Assembly: GCF_009451885.1 (NCBI RefSeq)
Contig: NZ_WIAO01000012.1
Location: 62,001 to 126,000 of the forward strand
Length of the DNA stretch: 64,000 nucleotides
DNA from: Glycomyces albidus
GTDB lineage: Bacteria; Actinomycetota; Actinomycetes; Mycobacteriales; Micromonosporaceae
Direction: 5' to 3'
Within the stretch, counting starts at the first letter, position 1. Each line of letters begins with the position of its first letter. Positions 8,710 to 16,087 of the stretch are shown piece by piece. The notes under the pieces were generated by a model, which saw only the letters and a list, made by a program, of their open reading frames with translations, was not told the DNA's origin and did no database searches. The position numbers and the translations under genes are program-made.

Positions 8710-9117
8710 ATGTCACCGGACGACGGCAGCAGGCTCGCATGGGCCACCGCGGGCGCGGTCACCGCAGGCGCCCTGATGATCACGGTGGGCCTGTTCCAGC
8801 TCTTCGAAGGCATCGCGGCCGTCTCGCGCGACCGGCTGCTCCTGGACCTCGACGACTATACCTTCGCGCTCGACCTCACCGGCTGGGGCTGGATCCACAT
8901 CGTCCTCGGCACGCTGGTCGCCCTCACCGGCGTGTTCGTCCTCAAGGGCCGCTCGTGGGCGTACGGCTTCGGCATCGGCCTCGCCGCGATCTCCGCGCTG
9001 AACCAGTTCTTCTTCCTGCCCTACTACCCGGTGTGGGCGCTGCTCATCATCGCCTTCGACGTGTTCGTCATCTGGGCCCTCTCCGTGGTCCTCGCCGAGG
9101 TCAACGCGCCCTCCTGA
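8710..9117 (+). CDS. DUF7144-type four-helix membrane protein
   Basis: 135 residues with four hydrophobic segments (around 10-32, 53-75, 80-100, 107-128) and a short cytosolic start. The pattern, including GLFQLFEGIAAV, GWGWIHIVLGTLVALTGVFVL-type second helix and FFFLPYYPVW, matches small actinobacterial membrane proteins catalogued as DUF7144, whose function is unknown. GAAGGAG lies at 8698-8704, giving a good spacing to the ATG. It is a single gene after the operon terminator. Confidence 0.8.
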   Translation: MSPDDGSRLAWATAGAVTAGALMITVGLFQLFEGIAAVSRDRLLLDLDDYTFALDLTGWGWIHIVLGTLVALTGVFVLKGRSWAYGFGIGLAAISALNQFFFLPYYPVWALLIIAFDVFVIWALSVVLAEVNAPS

Positions 9118-9180
9118 GCCCGCCCTCCCCAGACCGGCCGAGTCCGTGCGGCCCGCGCCGGCGGACCGCCTAAGCTGATT

Positions 9181-9200
9181 CATACCGACCAGTTGGTATG
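9181..9200. promoter_or_regulatory. Inverted repeat, candidate TetR-type operator
   Basis: CATACCGACCAGTTGGTATG is a near-palindrome with arms CATACC/GGTATG and 8 of 10 positions symmetric. Such ATACCGAC-type dyads are typical TetR-family operators in actinomycetes. It sits 46 bases upstream of the aldehyde dehydrogenase ATG; no TetR gene is adjacent, so the regulator would be encoded elsewhere. Confidence 0.6.
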
Positions 9201-9245
9201 TGCCGGGCCGCTGCGGCGCGGCACCTCCCCGAAAGGATTCGACGA

Positions 9246-10622
9246 ATGGCGATCGCGACCGTCAACCCCGCCACCGGAGCGACCGAGCAGGAGTTCGAAC
9301 CCCACTCCGCCGAGGAGGTGCAGCGGCGGATCGCCGCCGCCCACGACGCCTTCGCAGCGCTCAAGGACACCACCTTCGCCGACCGCGCCCGGTGGCTGCG
9401 CGCCGCCGCCGACCTCCTCGACGCCGAAGCGGACGCGACGGCGCGACTCCTCGTCCTCGAGATGGGCAAGCCCATCGCACAGGCCGACGCCGAGGTCCGC
9501 AAGAGCGCCAAGGGCCTGCGCTACTACGCCGAGCACGCCGAGGCGTTCCTCGCGGACCAGCCCCTCGCCGACCCCTCCGCCGTCGGCGCTTCCCGGGCCT
9601 GGACCCGCTACGAACCGCTCGGCCCCGTCCTCGCCGTCATGCCCTGGAACTTCCCGGTCTGGCAGGCCATGCGCTTCGCCGCGCCCGCGCTCGCCGCGGG
9701 CAACACCGGCCTGCTCAAGCACGCCTCCAACGTCCCCCAGACCGCGCTCTACCTCGACACGCTCTTCGAACGCGCGGGCTTCCCCGCCGGCGCCTTCCAA
9801 GCGCTCCTCATCGGCTCCGCCGAGGTCAACGCCGTCATCGAGGACGAGCGCGTCACCGCCGTCACCCTCACCGGCTCCGACCCCGCCGGCCGCGCCGTCG
9901 CCGCCGCCGCAGGCGCCCAGCTCAAGAAGACCGTCCTCGAACTCGGCGGATCCGACCCGTTCATCGTGCTGCCCTCCGCCGACCTCGACGCCGCCGTTAC
10001 GACCGCCGTCAAGGCCCGCATCGTCAACAACGGGCAGTCGTGCATCGCAGCGAAGCGTTTCATCGTCCACACCGACGTCTACGACGAGTTCAGCCGCCGC
10101 TTCACCGAGGCCACCGCCGCCCTCGTCGTCGGCGACCCCCTCGACCCGGCGACCGATGTCGGCCCCCTCGCCACCGAGTCGGGCCGCGACGACCTCGCCG
10201 CACTCGTCGACGACGCGGTCGCCAAAGGCGCCGAGGTCCTCACCGGCGGCGGCATCCCCGACCGGGCCGGCTGGTTCTACACGCCCACCGTCCTCGCCGG
10301 CCTCGGCGACGACGCCAGGATCGTCAGGGAAGAGGCGTTCGGACCGGTCGCGGCCCTCTACCGCGCCGAGGACGCCGCCGACGCGGCGCGCATCGCCAAC
10401 CGGACGGCGTTCGGCCTCTCCAGCTCGGTCTGGACGAACGACGCCGACGAGCAGGACTGGTTCGTCCGCAACCTCGACGCCGGAGCGGTCTTCGTCAACG
10501 GCATGACCGTGTCCTTCCCCGAGCTCCCGTTCGGCGGCGTCAAGAACTCCGGCTACGGCCGCGAACTCGGCGCCGCCGGCATCCGCGAGTTCACCAACCT
10601 CAAGACCGTCTGGAAGGGCTGA
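9246..10622 (+). CDS. gabD: NAD(P)-dependent succinate-semialdehyde-type aldehyde dehydrogenase
   Basis: 458 residues, the usual length for the short GabD-like class. Aldehyde dehydrogenase motifs are in order: [12 protein letters not shown], the general base in [11 protein letters not shown] and the catalytic Cys in [12 protein letters not shown], then [11 protein letters not shown] and the C-terminal [17 protein letters not shown]. Family members oxidise succinate semialdehyde (or related short semialdehydes) to the acid with NADP+ or NAD+. AAAGGA precedes the ATG. The 3' end overlaps the convergent AlkD-like gene by 23 bases. Substrate is inferred from similarity of the whole sequence to this subgroup. 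Confidence 0.85.
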   Translation: MAIATVNPATGATEQEFEPHSAEEVQRRIAAAHDAFAALKDTTFADRARWLRAAADLLDAEADATARLLVLEMGKPIAQADAEVRKSAKGLRYYAEHAEAFLADQPLADPSAVGASRAWTRYEPLGPVLAVMPWNFPVWQAMRFAAPALAAGNTGLLKHASNVPQTALYLDTLFERAGFPAGAFQALLIGSAEVNAVIEDERVTAVTLTGSDPAGRAVAAAAGAQLKKTVLELGGSDPFIVLPSADLDAAVTTAVKARIVNNGQSCIAAKRFIVHTDVYDEFSRRFTEATAALVVGDPLDPATDVGPLATESGRDDLAALVDDAVAKGAEVLTGGGIPDRAGWFYTPTVLAGLGDDARIVREEAFGPVAALYRAEDAADAARIANRTAFGLSSSVWTNDADEQDWFVRNLDAGAVFVNGMTVSFPELPFGGVKNSGYGRELGAAGIREFTNLKTVWKG

Positions 10623-11292
10623 CCGCAGCGCTTTCCTTGCGCCGCACCAGCTCCCCGATCCAGGCCGGCGCGTACGGCGACGTGCAGCCCGGCGGGGTCG
10701 GGTAGTCCTTCAGCACGCCGAGCCGCTCGCCGATCGCGATCGCCCGGGCGCGGTGCTCGGCGTGGTCGATGCCGATCTGCGCCAGGCAGTGGTTCATCGC
10801 CCACTGCAACCGGTCCGGCGCGTCCTTCATCTCGGCCTCGATGACGTCGAGCAGCGCCGCGAGGTCCAGGCCCTCGGGCCGCTTCGCGACGCGCTCGGTC
10901 GTCAGGGCCCATCCCGCGCTCGCCACCACCGGGTCCGGGTCGGCCGTCCAGGCGAGCCGCAGCGCCTCGGCCTGCGGGTGCTTCTTGGCGACGTAGTTGA
11001 CGAGCCAGTCGTGGACCTTCGGGGTGCGCGCGTCGCGCAGCATCGCGTCGAGCCGCTCCCGCTCGAACGCCTTCGGGCGGCAGATCAGGAGCGCGAGGAG
11101 CCGCGCCGCGGTGTCGCCGGTGTCCCAGAGCTCCAGGGCCAGCTCCTGCTGCGTCTTGAGCCGCTTGGCGACGGCCCGCAGCTTCGTCAGGTTCACGCCG
11201 TGGTCGTCGCCGTTCCGCTCGTTGACCTCGCGGATCCGGGGGTCGTCCAGCCCGGCCAGCTCGGCCATGACCTCGGCGGTCGTCGTGTCCAT
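10600..11292 (-). CDS. DNA alkylation repair protein, AlkD-like HEAT-repeat
   Basis: 230 residues, almost entirely helical, with repeats and conserved pieces such as NLTKLRAVAKRLK, ELALELWDTGDTAARLLALL, VHDWLVNYVAKKH and SAGWALTTERVAK that match the AlkD-like glycosylase family, which excises alkylated purines. The ATG has AGGA seven bases upstream. It starts 9 bases after the oxidoreductase stop, so the two minus-strand genes form an operon, and its C-terminal coding end overlaps the dehydrogenase gene on the other strand. Confidence 0.88.
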   Translation of the reverse strand: MDTTTAEVMAELAGLDDPRIREVNERNGDDHGVNLTKLRAVAKRLKTQQELALELWDTGDTAARLLALLICRPKAFERERLDAMLRDARTPKVHDWLVNYVAKKHPQAEALRLAWTADPDPVVASAGWALTTERVAKRPEGLDLAALLDVIEAEMKDAPDRLQWAMNHCLAQIGIDHAEHRARAIAIGERLGVLKDYPTPPGCTSPYAPAWIGELVRRKESAAVSPSRRS

Positions 11293-11301
11293 CCACCGAT
11301 C

Positions 11302-12858
11302 CTAGAACCCGAGCACCGCCATGGCCGCGTTGTGGCCGGGGATGCCGCTGACGCCGCCGCCGCGGACCGCCCCGGCACCGCAGAGCAGGACGTTCGCGTG
11401 CGCCGTCTCCACGCCCCAGCGGCCCTGCGACTCGTCGGTCCGGTACGGCCACGACAGGTCCCGGTGGAAGATGTTGCCGCCGGGGAGCCGCAGGTCGCGT
11501 TCGAGGTCGACGGGGCTCTTCGCCTCGATGCACGGGTCGCCGTTCGCGTCCTCGGCCAGGCAGTCGGCGAGCGGCTCGTCGAGGTACCGGTCGAGCTGCG
11601 CGATCGTCGCGTCCAGGAGCGCCGCCTTCGCCTCCCGGTCGGCGCCTCCCCGGAACAGGCGCGCCGGCGCGTGCAGCCCGAACAGCGTCAGCGTCTGGAA
11701 GCCCTGCCGCACCAGGTCCTCGCCTAGGACCGACGGGTCGGACAGGGAGTGGCAGTAGATCTCGGACGGCGGCCGCGCCGGCAGCCGGCCCGCGGCCGCC
11801 TCGGCGTAGGCCGCCTCCATCTGCTCGAACGACTCGGACACATGGAAGGTCCCCGCGAACGCCTCGCGCGGGTCGACGTCGGCGTCGCGCAGCCGCGGCA
11901 GCCGCTTGAGCAGCATGTTCACCTTCAACTGCGCGCCTTCGGCCCGCTCGGGGGCCGCCTCGCCGAGCAGGTCCGCCAGCGCTTCGGGCGAGGCGTTGAC
12001 CAGCACGTGGCGGGCCTCGACCGCCGCGGCGCCGTCCGCGTTCGCGAACGCCACCTCGGCGCGGGTGCCGTCGGCGGCGATGCCGGTGACCTCGTGCCCG
12101 GTGAGGATCTCCGCGCCGGCGGCCCGGGCCGCGGCGGCCAGCTCGTCGGTGAAGGCGCCCATGCCGCCGACCGGCACGTCCCAGTCGCCGGTCCCGCCGC
12201 CGATGACGTGGTACAGGAAGGTGCGGTTCTGCCGCAGGTCCTCGGCCCACGCCGAGGTGAAGGTGCCGATGAGGCCGTCGGTGAGCACCACGCCGCGGAC
12301 GAGGTCGTCGCGAAAACTCGCCTCGATCGCCTCGCCGAGGGGCGCTTCGAAGAACATGCGCCAGGCCCGGTCGTCGCCGACGCGGCGGCGCAGCTCCGCT
12401 TCGGCGACGAGCGGCTCGGTGAGCGTCGGGAAGACCGCCTCGGCCACGGTCGCGGCCGCGCCGTAGAACGCCTGCCACGCCTCGAATTCGGTGTCGGAGC
12501 CGGTGAGCCGCGCGAACGACTCGCGGTTCCGGGCCCGGTCGCGGGTGACGAGCAGCCCCGCGGGGCGGCCGCCGCGGTCGGTCGGTGTGTAGGAGGAGAC
12601 GTGCCGCTTGCGCACCTGGAAGCGCAGGCCGAGGTCGTCGACGATCTTGCGCGGCAGCAGACTGACCAGATAGGAGTACCGGGACAGGCGTGCGTCCACA
12701 CCGGGGAACGCGGGGGCGGAGATGGCGGCGCCTCCGGTGCGCCCCAGCCGTTCCAGGACCAGGACGCGCTTGCCGGCGCGGGCGAGGTAGGCGGCGGCGG
12801 TGAGGCCGTTGTGGCCGCCGCCGACGATGACGGCGTCGTAGGACCGATGCTGTGGCAT
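11302..12858 (-). CDS. PYROXD2/phytoene-desaturase-like FAD oxidoreductase
   Basis: 518 residues. The N-terminus carries the FAD-binding dinucleotide fold VIVGGGHNGLTAAAYLARAG and LVLERLGRTGGAA; the C-terminus has the second FAD contact GAGAVRGGGVSGIPGHNAA. This pattern is that of the CrtI-related PYROXD2-like family, not a confirmed carotenoid desaturase, and no carotenoid genes are nearby. The start at 12858 (M-P-Q-H) has AGGA six bases upstream; in-frame ATGs at 12864 and 12873 are poorer. It shares a divergent promoter region with the small Ala-rich gene and is followed closely by the AlkD-like gene. Confidence 0.85.
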   Translation of the reverse strand: MPQHRSYDAVIVGGGHNGLTAAAYLARAGKRVLVLERLGRTGGAAISAPAFPGVDARLSRYSYLVSLLPRKIVDDLGLRFQVRKRHVSSYTPTDRGGRPAGLLVTRDRARNRESFARLTGSDTEFEAWQAFYGAAATVAEAVFPTLTEPLVAEAELRRRVGDDRAWRMFFEAPLGEAIEASFRDDLVRGVVLTDGLIGTFTSAWAEDLRQNRTFLYHVIGGGTGDWDVPVGGMGAFTDELAAAARAAGAEILTGHEVTGIAADGTRAEVAFANADGAAAVEARHVLVNASPEALADLLGEAAPERAEGAQLKVNMLLKRLPRLRDADVDPREAFAGTFHVSESFEQMEAAYAEAAAGRLPARPPSEIYCHSLSDPSVLGEDLVRQGFQTLTLFGLHAPARLFRGGADREAKAALLDATIAQLDRYLDEPLADCLAEDANGDPCIEAKSPVDLERDLRLPGGNIFHRDLSWPYRTDESQGRWGVETAHANVLLCGAGAVRGGGVSGIPGHNAAMAVLGF

Positions 12859-12873
12859 GGACATTCCTAACAT

Positions 12874-12938
12874 GAACCGTTCTGTTTCCGGTGAAGTCGG
12901 TTCGGGAACTTTGTTTCGACAGCGTGTCCCCCTATAGT
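12874..12938 (+). promoter_or_regulatory. Divergent promoter region with dyad and -10/-35
   Basis: GAACCG (12874-12879) and CGGTTC (12898-12903) form a wide dyad between the oxidoreductase and the small Ala-rich gene. On the plus strand TTGTTT (12911-12916) and TATAGT (12933-12938) are spaced by 16 bases and would drive the gene at 12971. Confidence 0.5.
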
Positions 12939-12970
12939 GGGACGTACCGACGCGAAAAGGGGGTAGGTCT

Positions 12971-13207
12971 ATGGGCTTGCTGGACAAGTTCAACGAGCTG
13001 AAGGACATGGTGACCGGCGTCGTCGAAGAGGCCAAGGGCCAGGCCGGCGAGATGGCGGGCGACGCGACCGACGCGGCGGCCGCCGAGTACGGCGACGCCG
13101 CGCAGCAGGCGGGCGACGCGGTGCAGGGCGCCGGCGACTCGGTACAGGACGCCCAGGACGGCGCACAGGGCGCCGTAGAGGACTTCCGCAACGAGCACGG
13201 ACTCTGA
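12971..13207 (+). CDS. Small helical Ala/Asp-rich protein, Rv0909/CsbD-like
   Basis: 78 residues, start MGLLDKFNELKDMV, followed by low-complexity amphipathic helix with repeated GDA/GDS and AQ blocks. Small acidic actinobacterial proteins with a similar MGLLDK start are annotated as antitoxin-like (Rv0909) or CsbD-like stress proteins, but there is no toxin gene beside it and I make no functional claim. AAAAGGGGG precedes the ATG. A strong terminator follows immediately, so this is a single-gene unit with its own promoter, consistent with an abundant stress-type protein. Confidence 0.7.
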   Translation: MGLLDKFNELKDMVTGVVEEAKGQAGEMAGDATDAAAAEYGDAAQQAGDAVQGAGDSVQDAQDGAQGAVEDFRNEHGL

Positions 13208-13226
13208 GCGACTCAGCGACGGACGT

Positions 13227-13262
13227 GGAGCGGCGCCCCGGCCTCGGCCGGGGCGCCGCTCC
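13227..13262 (+). terminator. Very stable hairpin terminator
   Basis: A nearly uninterrupted 16-17-bp stem, GGAGCGGCGCCCCGGCC at 13227-13243 with its complement ending at 13262, and a tiny loop. No T run follows, as is common in high-GC actinomycetes. Confidence 0.8.
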
Positions 13263-13436
13263 GGCGCTCGATGCCGGAGCCCGGATCCCTCTCGTCCGCA
13301 ACGGCGGTTTCCGCCGCGGGCGGCACCAGGTCGCCCCGGCGCCGCGGCCGTCGAGGCCCGCGAAGCCGAAGCGGTCGGAGCCGCGCCGCGGGTAGGTTTG
13401 CCGGAGCAACGGCGACGGCGAGCAGAGGGGCACCGC

Positions 13437-13949
13437 ATGAGCGACCTGACCGCGATCGGATTCAAGCGCAACGACGGCGAGGAGGCGACGCTGGGCGACT
13501 ACCTCGGGCAGGTCGTCCTGGTCGTCAACACCGCGTCGAAATGCGGGCTGACACCGCAGTACGAGGGGCTGCAGCGAGCGTACGAGGAATACCGCGAGCA
13601 GGGCTTCACGATCCTCGCCTTCCCCGCGAACGACTTCGCCGGCCAGGAGCCGGGCACCGACGAGGAGATCGCCGAGTTCTGCTCGGTCCGGTACGCCGTG
13701 ACGTTCCCGCTCATGTCGAAGATCAGCGTCGCGGGGCCGACCCGGCACCCGCTCTACACCGAACTCCTGCGCCGGCGGCCGAAGACCGACGGCACGGGCG
13801 CCGACGACCCCGAGGTCCAGTGGAACTTCGAGAAGTTCCTCATCGACCGCGACGGCGAGGTCGTGGCCCGCTTCGCGCCCACGGTCGCGCCCGACGACCC
13901 GGCGATCCGCAAGGCGATCGAGGCGCAGCTCGAGCGCGCCGCCGCCTGA
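13437..13949 (+). CDS. Glutathione peroxidase family protein (thioredoxin-type)
   Basis: 170 residues. Catalytic Cys is in NTASKCGLTPQY, the Gln in FPANDFAGQEPG and the Trp in WNFEKFLIDRDG, completing the peroxidase triad of the family. Bacterial Cys-type members usually reduce hydroperoxides using thioredoxin. Start chosen at the ATG of MSDLTAIGFKR, with AGAGGGG upstream; the longer in-frame extension has no family similarity. It stands alone between a terminator and a decayed region. Confidence 0.92.
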   Translation: MSDLTAIGFKRNDGEEATLGDYLGQVVLVVNTASKCGLTPQYEGLQRAYEEYREQGFTILAFPANDFAGQEPGTDEEIAEFCSVRYAVTFPLMSKISVAGPTRHPLYTELLRRRPKTDGTGADDPEVQWNFEKFLIDRDGEVVARFAPTVAPDDPAIRKAIEAQLERAAA

Positions 13950-13956
13950 CCGGCCC

Positions 13957-13981
13957 GGACGCCGGCCCCGCGCCGGCGCCC
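13957..13981 (+). terminator. Hairpin terminator after glutathione peroxidase
   Basis: GGACGCCGGC (13957-13966) pairs with GCCGGCGCCC (13972-13981) with one mismatch and a five-base loop, followed by GTCTTCATT. Confidence 0.6.
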
Positions 13982-13985
13982 GTCT

Positions 13986-14217
13986 TCATTCTCCGGTGAG
14001 GGCGTGTTCGAGCATCGCCGCCGGCAGCGGTTCGCCCTCGAGACGGGCGTCGTCGTAGAACCAGGCCGGCACGCGTCGAGGTGCCCGGTCCAGGTGGCGC
14101 CCGGGGTGATCTGCCCGCGATCGCGGCGGCGCTCACGCCGCCCCACGGGATCCGGCGCCGCCGGCGGGCCGGCTCGGGAGATGTCGGGCCCTCGGGTTCA
14201 GGCGGGTGCTCCCGCAT
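13986..14217 (-). pseudogene. Decayed reading frame, origin unknown
   Basis: No intact gene lies here, but on the minus strand three frames join into protein-like text: IPWGGVSAAAIAG (one frame), GQITPGATWTGHLD (next) and VPAWFYDDARLEGEP followed by LPAAMLEHALTGE and a stop at 13986-13988. The pieces run in order and would read through with two single-base shifts. This looks like the C-terminal end of a former gene. I do not recognise the family. It could also be coincidence in GC-rich DNA. Confidence 0.35.
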
Positions 14218-14301
14218 GGATTCATCACACCGCAGCCGATCTGCGTTGCATACCCTCAGCGATCGTCCAGAGTGCCCCGTCCTCGTGCGCGCGGCCCGCC
14301 C

Positions 14302-14334
14302 TACTACCTGACCGTCTACAACGAGCCGATCATG
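14302..14334 (+). pseudogene. Short remnant resembling pyruvate dehydrogenase E1 (AceE)
   Basis: One plus-strand frame reads YYLTVYNEPIM. This closely matches a conserved segment that I remember from actinobacterial AceE proteins (a YYLTVYNEP-type motif). The flanking residues do not continue the similarity, so only a dozen or so codons remain. It lies between the glutathione peroxidase and the response-regulator gene, in the 417-base gap that also holds the decayed minus-strand frame. Confidence 0.4.
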
Positions 14335-14366
14335 CCCCGCCCCCGGGCGGCGCGGCCCACCCCGGG

Positions 14367-15023
14367 TCAGGAGCGGGCGACGAGGCCCGCCTCATAGGCG
14401 AGGATCGCCGCTTGAACGCGGTTCTGCACTCCCAGGCGGGTGAGGATCGCGCTCACGTACCCCTTCACGGTCCCTTCGGAGAGGAACAGCCGCGCCGCGA
14501 TGTCGTGGTTCGACAGGCCCGCGCCGAGCAGGCCGAGCACCTCGGTCTCGCGAGGCGTCAGAGCCGCGATCCGCTCGAGGCCGGGATGCCGGCGGGTGAG
14601 GCCGGACGTGCCGAGCCTGGCGATGACGCGGTGGGCGATCCTCGGGGAGAGGTACGCGGCGCCGTCGGCCAGGGCCCGGATGCCGATGATGAGCTCGCGC
14701 GGGTCGGCGGCCTTGAGCATGAAGCCGCTCGCGCCGTCGGCGAGCGCCCGCATCACGTACTCGTCCTCGTCGAACGTGGTCAGCATGGCCACCGCGGTCT
14801 CCGGAGCGGAGCGGCGGATCCCGACCGCGGCCGCCAGGCCGTCGACGCGCGGCATCCGGATGTCGAGCAGCGCGACGTCGGGCCGGTGCGCCCGTGCGAG
14901 CTCGACCGCTTCGACCCCGTCCGACGCCTCGGCGACCACCTCGATCTCCGGATCAGTGGCCAGGATCGCGGCGACGCCGGCCCGGATCATGACCTCGTCA
15001 TCGGCCAGCAGCACCCTGATCAT
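14367..15023 (-). CDS. NarL/FixJ-type response regulator
   Basis: 218 residues. The receiver domain has the acidic pocket D8/D9, phospho-acceptor D54 (ALLDIRMPRVDG), Thr in MLTTFDEDEY and Lys in FMLKAADPREL. The C-terminal LuxR-type helix-turn-helix reads LTPRETEVLGLLGAGLSN and SEGTVKGYVSAILTRLG. Its ATG overlaps the TGA of the histidine kinase gene by four bases (ATGA at 15020-15023), so the pair is a two-component system and the kinase is the cognate partner. Targets are unknown; the upstream serine hydrolase gene in the same operon is one candidate. Confidence 0.94.
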   Translation of the reverse strand: MIRVLLADDEVMIRAGVAAILATDPEIEVVAEASDGVEAVELARAHRPDVALLDIRMPRVDGLAAAVGIRRSAPETAVAMLTTFDEDEYVMRALADGASGFMLKAADPRELIIGIRALADGAAYLSPRIAHRVIARLGTSGLTRRHPGLERIAALTPRETEVLGLLGAGLSNHDIAARLFLSEGTVKGYVSAILTRLGVQNRVQAAILAYEAGLVARS

Positions 15024-16087
15024 TCGTTCCCCCGCAATGGAATCTCCGCCTCGACGGCGAACCCGCCGTCCCTCGGGCCGGCCGTGAAGTCGCCGCCGAG
15101 CAGCCGCACCCGCTCGGCCAGCCCGGCCAGCCCCGAACCCGGACCGGCCGCTCCGGCGCCCGGCCGAGGCCGGCCCGCCGGACCCGGCGGTCCCGCAGCC
15201 GGGCCGAGCCCGTCCGCCTCCGGCGCCGCCGCGTTCGACACCGCCACCCGCACCGCGTCACCGGCGCGCTCGACCCGGACCGCCACGGTCGCGCCCGGCG
15301 CGTGCTTGGCGGCGTTCGTGAGCGCCTCCTGCACGATCCGGTACACGGCCCGGTCCACGAGGCCGCCGAGCGGCGGGGCCTCGGCCTCGAGCCGGACGTC
15401 GAGGCCCGCCGCGGCCGACCGCTCGACGAGGTCGCGGACCCGCTCGTCGAACGGCATGGTCGGCGCCGCTTCGTCGCGGAGCAGGCCGAGGGCCTGCCGG
15501 AGCCGGTCGGTGGCCTCGACCGCGTTGACGCGCAACGCGGCCGCCGCCTCCCGACTCCGCTCCGGCAGGCCCGGCGCCAATTCCAGGGCGCCGGCCCGCA
15601 GGGCGATCAGGGCCAGGTCATGGCCGACCGAGTCGTGCAGGTCCGCGGCGATCCTGGCCCGCTCCTGGGCCTGCACGTGCTCGGCGACCAGTTCGCGCTC
15701 GCGTTCGAGCCGCTCCGCGCGCTCCTTCTCCGCCAGGTACAGATCGACCTGCTGGCGCCGGTACCGGCCGCCGAACCACGGCAGCATCACGAACACGCCG
15801 AGCACGAGCAGGGCGGTGACGCCGTTCCCGCGATCGATCAGCACGATCGGGGCGGCCAGGGCCGCCGCCGCGAGCAGGACGTGCGCGCCGTAGCGGGCCG
15901 TGAGCCGCCGGCCGTGGAGGTAGGCGAGGACCGCCAGCGCCACGAAGACCCCCTGGCGCCACGGCGGCAACTGCACCGTGTCGAGCCCGTTCACCACCGC
16001 CGCCGCCGCGATCGCGGCCAGTGCCGCCCCGTTGATCACGCCGACGAGCTTAGGGCCTGCCGCGCGCCCGGACCCTATCCGGCCCAT
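15020..16087 (-). CDS. Sensor histidine kinase, HisKA_3 (NarX/DesK-like) type
   Basis: 355 residues: about four membrane segments in residues 14-105, a short coiled linker, the dimerisation/phosphoacceptor motif RIAADLHDSVGHDLAL with H151, and a HATPase domain with NAAKHAPGA and GSGLAGLAERVRLLGG. The extracytoplasmic loops are too short for a ligand domain, so it probably senses membrane or intramembrane signals, possibly with help from the serine hydrolase encoded just upstream. The ATG at 16087 overlaps that gene's end by 13 bases; a GTG at 16039 is an alternative start. A Gly/Pro/Ala-rich insert sits between the N-box and the last G-box. Confidence 0.9.
   Translation of the reverse strand: MGRIGSGRAAGPKLVGVINGAALAAIAAAAVVNGLDTVQLPPWRQGVFVALAVLAYLHGRRLTARYGAHVLLAAAALAAPIVLIDRGNGVTALLVLGVFVMLPWFGGRYRRQQVDLYLAEKERAERLERERELVAEHVQAQERARIAADLHDSVGHDLALIALRAGALELAPGLPERSREAAAALRVNAVEATDRLRQALGLLRDEAAPTMPFDERVRDLVERSAAAGLDVRLEAEAPPLGGLVDRAVYRIVQEALTNAAKHAPGATVAVRVERAGDAVRVAVSNAAAPEADGLGPAAGPPGPAGRPRPGAGAAGPGSGLAGLAERVRLLGGDFTAGPRDGGFAVEAEIPLRGNE

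Noticed and set aside
11302-12858. Carotenoid biosynthesis (phytoene desaturase)
   Set aside because: No phytoene synthase or other carotenoid genes nearby, and the motifs fit the PYROXD2-like branch.
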